From Syntrophomonadaceae bacterium (GTDB lineage: Bacteria; Bacillota; Dethiobacteria; DTU022): a DNA stretch of 8,439 nucleotides. Positions 5,588 to 8,439 of this stretch are shown here, one piece after another (positions within the stretch are counted from its first letter, which is position 1; every line of letters begins with the position of its first letter). The stretch is taken from NCBI GenBank assembly GCA_007119335.1, contig SKPU01000118.1, forward strand, positions 1-8,439, given 5' to 3'. The notes below the pieces were generated by a model. The model was not told the DNA's origin. It searched no databases and worked only from the letters and a program-made list of their open reading frames with translations. The position numbers and the translations under genes are program-made.

Positions 5588-6787
5588 TTACTTTGCCAGA
5601 TTGAGAATCAGGGCCATATTGCCCAGGATGCCTTCCTCTAACATATCTATCCTGATGTGTTCTTCCATGGTGTGGCAAAGTTCTATTTGAGCGGGAGCGA
5701 AGCCGATTATTGAAATGCCGGCCTGATCGTAGAAACCGCTGTCTGTGGCAAAATCCCAAGTTTTAACGGCAACTTCTCTGCCATATATTTCTTCAAGGGC
5801 GGACTTGCCTGTTGTGACCAGGGGATGATCTGGATCGATGGAGAAAGCGGGCAGCCCTTCGTAGGCATCTCTTGTTAAACCGGTATAGCATGCAATGGAG
5901 TGCTTGACCCTTTCGAACCAGAATTCAATCCCTTCAAAATAGCAGCTTTGCGCAATTTTTTCTAATTTGTCGGTGACCATCTCCGGCGTTTCAGAAGGTA
6001 TGTTCCGGTAATCAATGGTCAGAATTAGCTCTGCCGGGATCACGTTTGTATTTTTTTCTGAGGTTTGAATCATGGTAGGAGCCAGACTGGATTTGCCAAA
6101 GATGTCGTCTTCCTCCAACTTGTAATCCTTCAGCTTTTCAATAAAGCGGGCCAGGAAAAAGTGTGGATTTGCCCCCCATTCCGGCCGGCTTGCATGGCAG
6201 GACTTACCCTTGATATGCAGATCAAATCTGAATCGCCCTCGGCAGCCGATAGCGATGTTGTTTGAAGTTGCCTCACCGACCACGGCATAATCGCCCGTCA
6301 GGTCTTCCGTTAGAACCATGCTGCCGACTCCGCTGTCTTCTTCGTGTACAACCCCGGTAACGTAAACATCTCCAGCCGGTAACAAGCCTTCTTTTTTAAG
6401 ATTATGGGCTGCGTAAATTTGTGCGGCAAAAGCGCCTTTAGTATCACTTGCACCCCTGCCCCAGATTTTCCCCTCGGCGATTTGTCCGGAGTAAGGCGGG
6501 TATTTCCACTTAGTTTCATCACCCTCGTGGACTATATCGAGGTGAGAGTTGAAAATGATAGACTTTCCGCCACCGGTTCCTTTCATTTTACCGATCACAT
6601 TACCGGCTCGATCAATCCAGGCTTCATCGTAATCGAGATCCTGCATGGTTTTGAGGGTATATTCCGCGATTTCCTTTTCTTGGCCGGACAAACTGGGTAT
6701 CTTTATCAGTTCTGAAGTCAATTTTACGGTATCGTCCAAACTATTCCTGGCTAGATCTTTTAATTGTTTAGCTAAATCCACAGGCAT
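5588..6787 (-). CDS. M20-family metallohydrolase (YgeY/ArgE/DapE-like)
   Basis: The product is 399 aa with the two-domain M20 layout: a catalytic domain (about 1-185 and 300-399) split by a lid/dimerisation domain. Metal and catalytic residues are in order: SHLDIV with His82 and Asp84, GRGASDTKG with Asp115, VVHEEDSGVG with Glu149 (general base) and Glu150, VVGEAT with Glu172, and LCHTMEEHI with His372. His198 in GKSCHASRPEWG matches the lid-domain histidine. It would use two divalent metals to cut an amide bond in a dipeptide, N-acyl amino acid or carbamoyl compound. Overall it resembles the YgeY group, annotated as selenium-metabolism-linked hydrolases, but that label does not define a substrate. 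No signal peptide is seen, so it is cytoplasmic. GGAGG (complement of 6792-6796) is only four bases before ATG 6787, a short spacing, but no other start fits. It lies 126 bases after the cyuA-like gene and may be cotranscribed with it. Confidence 0.92.
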   Translation of the reverse strand: MPVDLAKQLKDLARNSLDDTVKLTSELIKIPSLSGQEKEIAEYTLKTMQDLDYDEAWIDRAGNVIGKMKGTGGGKSIIFNSHLDIVHEGDETKWKYPPYSGQIAEGKIWGRGASDTKGAFAAQIYAAHNLKKEGLLPAGDVYVTGVVHEEDSGVGSMVLTEDLTGDYAVVGEATSNNIAIGCRGRFRFDLHIKGKSCHASRPEWGANPHFFLARFIEKLKDYKLEEDDIFGKSSLAPTMIQTSEKNTNVIPAELILTIDYRNIPSETPEMVTDKLEKIAQSCYFEGIEFWFERVKHSIACYTGLTRDAYEGLPAFSIDPDHPLVTTGKSALEEIYGREVAVKTWDFATDSGFYDQAGISIIGFAPAQIELCHTMEEHIRIDMLEEGILGNMALILNLAK

Positions 6788-6845
6788 CAGGCCTCCAGTT
6801 AGTTTTGATTTTCAAATACAAAAGCTATTGATTGATTTCGGACAG

Positions 6846-6874
6846 ACTATAGGGTTCTGGCAAAATGTGCCCAA
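6846..6874 (-). promoter_or_regulatory. Possible internal promoter for the M20 hydrolase gene
   Basis: Read on the minus strand, TTGGGC (complement of 6869-6874) and TATAGT (complement of 6846-6851) are 17 bases apart. The -10 matches five of six consensus bases, the -35 only three. No terminator is visible between the cyuA-like gene and this site, so it would add to readthrough transcription. Confidence 0.35.
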
Positions 6875-6913
6875 TCAGTCACCACCTTTAAAGGAGATAA
6901 AAATTGCAGACAA

Positions 6914-8206
6914 TCAGTTTTTATGGCCCGGGGAAAGTACTGAAATTAAAGTGCTATCAACATTTTGCATTCCTTCTTTGCACAACCTGCCCAGATTTGT
7001 TAAAGTTTGTTCTATGCTTCCTGCAACCATTCCGTTGCCTGCAGGCACCGTAACTGCTTCTTTGGCAAGAACGGCTCCCTGCCAGGCCATTGTTACGCTT
7101 GCGCTGAGTTTAAAAGCACAGCCTGCTTTCCCACCATCGCAAATCATCCCGGCAGCAGTAGAAGAAACGTTGTTAACTGCCATGATTATTTCTGCGGTAG
7201 TTCCCCTCAGGAGATAAACCAGGGCTCCTGCGCAACCGGAACCTGCGGCAATGCTGCAGCCGCAGATGGGGGTAAGTCTTCCGGTATAGGCCTTAACGTA
7301 GAGAGTAACCAGGAAACTTAAGGCCAGGGCAGATGCTGTTTGTTTTTCAGAAGCGGCCATATTTTCCGCTACCAGAGAGACTGGAATGGTTGCAACCAAG
7401 CCGTGATTACCGCTGCCCGCCACAGTTAATACCGGAAGCTGCAAACCAGCCATGCGGGCATCGGAGGCAGCAGAGGTGTAGCAGTTGATCTTGTTGGCCA
7501 GATCTTCGCTCAAAAAACCCTTAGCTGTTAATTCCTGCCATTTCTCTCCCATCCTCAGACCCTCTTGCAGGTTTAACCCTGCTTTCGCTATTCGTAAATT
7601 TGTGCCTGCTCCCTTGATGAGGAAATCAAGCGATGAAGGCTCAATAGAAAGTGTGGCCTCGATTAATTCATCTAACTTGTGTGAAAGCAGGAAGTCTAGA
7701 TTGTCAGAATATTTATCAGGGTCGGCAACCCTTTTATCGACGATTATCTGTTGATCTTTTTGTAAAAAGATGAGGTTGGTGTGTCTGTCTGCGATAATTG
7801 CTTCTGCTTTGCCTGCCGAGGTTTCAATATTTACTCCTACATAAAGGCTCGGCAGACTGCTGTCTATCACAAAAGATACCAGATCATCTTCGATAAGCTT
7901 CATTGCGGAGCTAATATTTTTTTCATTAAGGGAGGAGAGAATGTTCAGATCCATTTTGGGATTTTCGATTGTTGTTCCCAGGGCGGCAGCTATTTTTACC
8001 CCTTTATGCTTGGTCCCGGGAATCCCGACCGCTCTGGCATTTTTAAAGATATTTGAGCTTAATACTAAATCAAGTTTTCGGATTGCTCCGGGGACCTGCT
8101 TATAAGCGTGGGCTGCAGTGAGGGCTATGGCCAGCGGTTCGGTGCATCCGGTGGCAGGGATAGCTTCTTCTTTTAACAGGGCTAAAACCTTCTCTTTTAG
8201 TGTCAT
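6914..8206 (-). CDS. cyuA: CyuA/UPF0597-family Fe-S protein: probable L-cysteine desulfidase or L-serine dehydratase-like enzyme
   Basis: The product is 430 aa, typical for this family, which includes E. coli CyuA (YhaM) and the Methanocaldococcus cysteine desulfidase. These use a labile [4Fe-4S] cluster to turn L-cysteine into pyruvate, ammonia and sulfide; the fold is related to the alpha chain of Fe-S L-serine dehydratase. Family motifs are IPATGCTEPLAIALTAA (16-32) with Cys21, NIFKNARAVGIPGT (52-65), AGSGNHGLVATIPV (263-276), LTPICGCSIAAGSGCAGA (311-328) with Cys315, 317 and 325, and SSTAAGMICDGGKAGCAFK (348-366) with Cys356 and Cys363. Cys21, one Cys of 315/317 and Cys356 are the best candidates for the three cluster ligands. 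AGGAG (complement of 8214-8218) lies seven bases before ATG 8206. It is the first gene of a probable two-gene operon with the M20 hydrolase. Cysteine versus serine cannot be settled from sequence. Confidence 0.9.
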   Translation of the reverse strand: MTLKEKVLALLKEEAIPATGCTEPLAIALTAAHAYKQVPGAIRKLDLVLSSNIFKNARAVGIPGTKHKGVKIAAALGTTIENPKMDLNILSSLNEKNISSAMKLIEDDLVSFVIDSSLPSLYVGVNIETSAGKAEAIIADRHTNLIFLQKDQQIIVDKRVADPDKYSDNLDFLLSHKLDELIEATLSIEPSSLDFLIKGAGTNLRIAKAGLNLQEGLRMGEKWQELTAKGFLSEDLANKINCYTSAASDARMAGLQLPVLTVAGSGNHGLVATIPVSLVAENMAASEKQTASALALSFLVTLYVKAYTGRLTPICGCSIAAGSGCAGALVYLLRGTTAEIIMAVNNVSSTAAGMICDGGKAGCAFKLSASVTMAWQGAVLAKEAVTVPAGNGMVAGSIEQTLTNLGRLCKEGMQNVDSTLISVLSPGHKN

Positions 8207-8243
8207 CTCAGATCTCCTGTCTTTAAAATTTTTACTGAGATGT

Positions 8244-8271
8244 TAATGGTTCAGGTAGATGATGACCATTA
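8244..8271 (-). promoter_or_regulatory. Inverted repeat at the 5' end of the predicted cyuA transcript
   Basis: TAATGGT (8244-8250) and ACCATTA (8265-8271) form seven perfect pairs with a 14-base loop. With the proposed start near 8276, this stem would begin about five bases from the 5' end of the mRNA. It could stabilise the transcript or serve as a protein site. There is no T-tract, so it is not a terminator. Confidence 0.45.
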
Positions 8272-8282
8272 GCCGTAAATAT

Positions 8283-8312
8283 ATTCTACAAAGAGCTTGA
8301 AAATTCCTGCAA
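8283..8312 (-). promoter_or_regulatory. Candidate promoter of the cyuA-like gene
   Basis: On the minus strand TTGCAG (complement of 8307-8312) and TAGAAT (complement of 8283-8288) are 18 bases apart. The -10 is good (five of six), the -35 weak (three of six). A weak -35 overlapping the palindrome at 8309-8326 is what one expects for a regulated promoter. The leader would be about 70 bases. Confidence 0.5.
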
Positions 8313-8326
8313 GAGTTAACTCTTGC
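8309..8326. promoter_or_regulatory. Perfect 18-bp palindrome, probable operator
   Basis: GCAAGAGTTAACTCTTGC is its own reverse complement (nine-base half-sites, no mismatch, no spacer). It overlaps the -35 box proposed for the cyuA-like gene and lies in the space shared with whatever gene is transcribed rightward beyond the window. The symmetry fits a dimeric helix-turn-helix regulator. With no loop and no T-tract it is unlikely to be an RNA hairpin. I cannot name the regulator. Confidence 0.7.
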
Positions 8327-8355
8327 TATTGCTAATATTTGTTCGAAAATTAATA

Positions 8356-8384
8356 TAGACAAATTTTTGACTCTATGGTATTGT
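8356..8384 (+). promoter_or_regulatory. Possible rightward promoter for a gene beyond the window
   Basis: TAGACA (8356-8361) and TATTGT (8379-8384) are 17 bases apart. An alternative pair, TTGACT (8367-8372) and TATAAA (8384-8389), is too close at 11 bases. The rest up to 8439 is AT-rich. An ATG at 8426 lacks a ribosome binding site, and too little follows it to judge. Confidence 0.35.
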
Positions 8385-8439
8385 ATAAAACAATTAAGCT
8401 AGCGGTATAGATTTAGATTAATTTTATGGTTGAAGCAAA

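Noticed and set aside
6404..7321. Several plus-strand ORFs (66-190 codons) across the M20 and cyuA-like genes
   Set aside because: They are antisense to two well-supported enzymes. One spans the intergenic gap with AAAGGAG near 6891, but no recognisable domain appears.
8426..8439. Start of a further gene at the ATG near the right edge
   Set aside because: There is no ribosome binding site upstream and only four codons are visible.
1..8439. CRISPR arrays, tRNAs, insertion sequences, phage or toxin-antitoxin genes
   Set aside because: No regularly spaced repeats, cloverleaf sequences, transposase motifs or small toxin/antitoxin pairs were seen on either strand.

Overview
The window looks like chromosomal DNA from an anaerobic Gram-positive bacterium, most likely a Clostridia-type Firmicute. 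The clues are strong AGGAG-type ribosome binding sites, sigma-A-like promoters (one is TTGACT-18-TATAAT), compact hairpin/T-tract terminators, moderate G+C by eye, and two enzymes expected to be oxygen-sensitive (a radical-SAM lysine 2,3-aminomutase and a Fe-S cysteine desulfidase/serine dehydratase-like protein). The genus cannot be named from the sequence alone. I see no tRNA, rRNA, CRISPR array, transposase, phage gene or plasmid origin.

Layout. (1) 14-676 (+): a SRAP-family protein that shields abasic sites. It is convergent, with only 3 bp between, with (2) 680-1549 (-): a four-helix CvpA-type membrane protein carrying an unusual cysteine-rich tail that looks like one or two zinc ribbons. 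(3) 1550-1923: an intergenic region with imperfect hairpins, a 10-bp direct repeat and a strong promoter. It serves (4) 1924-3462 (+): an NhaC-superfamily sodium-coupled transporter ending in a perfect terminator. (5) 3617-4060 (+): a small GNAT acetyltransferase with its own extended -10 promoter. It precedes (6) 4165-5406 (+): lysine 2,3-aminomutase (kamA/ablA). A bidirectional terminator at 5532-5578 separates this from the minus-strand pair (7) 5588-6787: an M20 metallohydrolase of the YgeY/ArgE/DapE type, and (8) 6914-8206: a CyuA/UPF0597 protein. The promoter of (8) overlaps a perfect 18-bp palindrome at 8309-8326.

How the genes may work together. The middle and right parts suggest amino-acid metabolism. 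A Na+-coupled transporter (the superfamily includes the predicted lysine transporter LysW) lies upstream of an acetyltransferase and the enzyme converting L-lysine to L-beta-lysine. This could feed lysine fermentation, or, if the GNAT acetylates beta-lysine, osmolyte synthesis. On the other strand, an amidohydrolase/peptidase and a deaminating Fe-S enzyme could together release an amino acid and degrade it to pyruvate and ammonia (plus sulfide if the substrate is cysteine). These links are inferred from gene order.

No clearly new multi-gene system (defence, secretion, biosynthetic cluster) is visible. The observations most worth checking are the CvpA/zinc-ribbon fusion, the lysine aminomutase with one expected zinc-ligand cysteine replaced by Lys, the GNAT next to it without a classical AblB, and the palindromic operator candidate before the cyuA-like gene.
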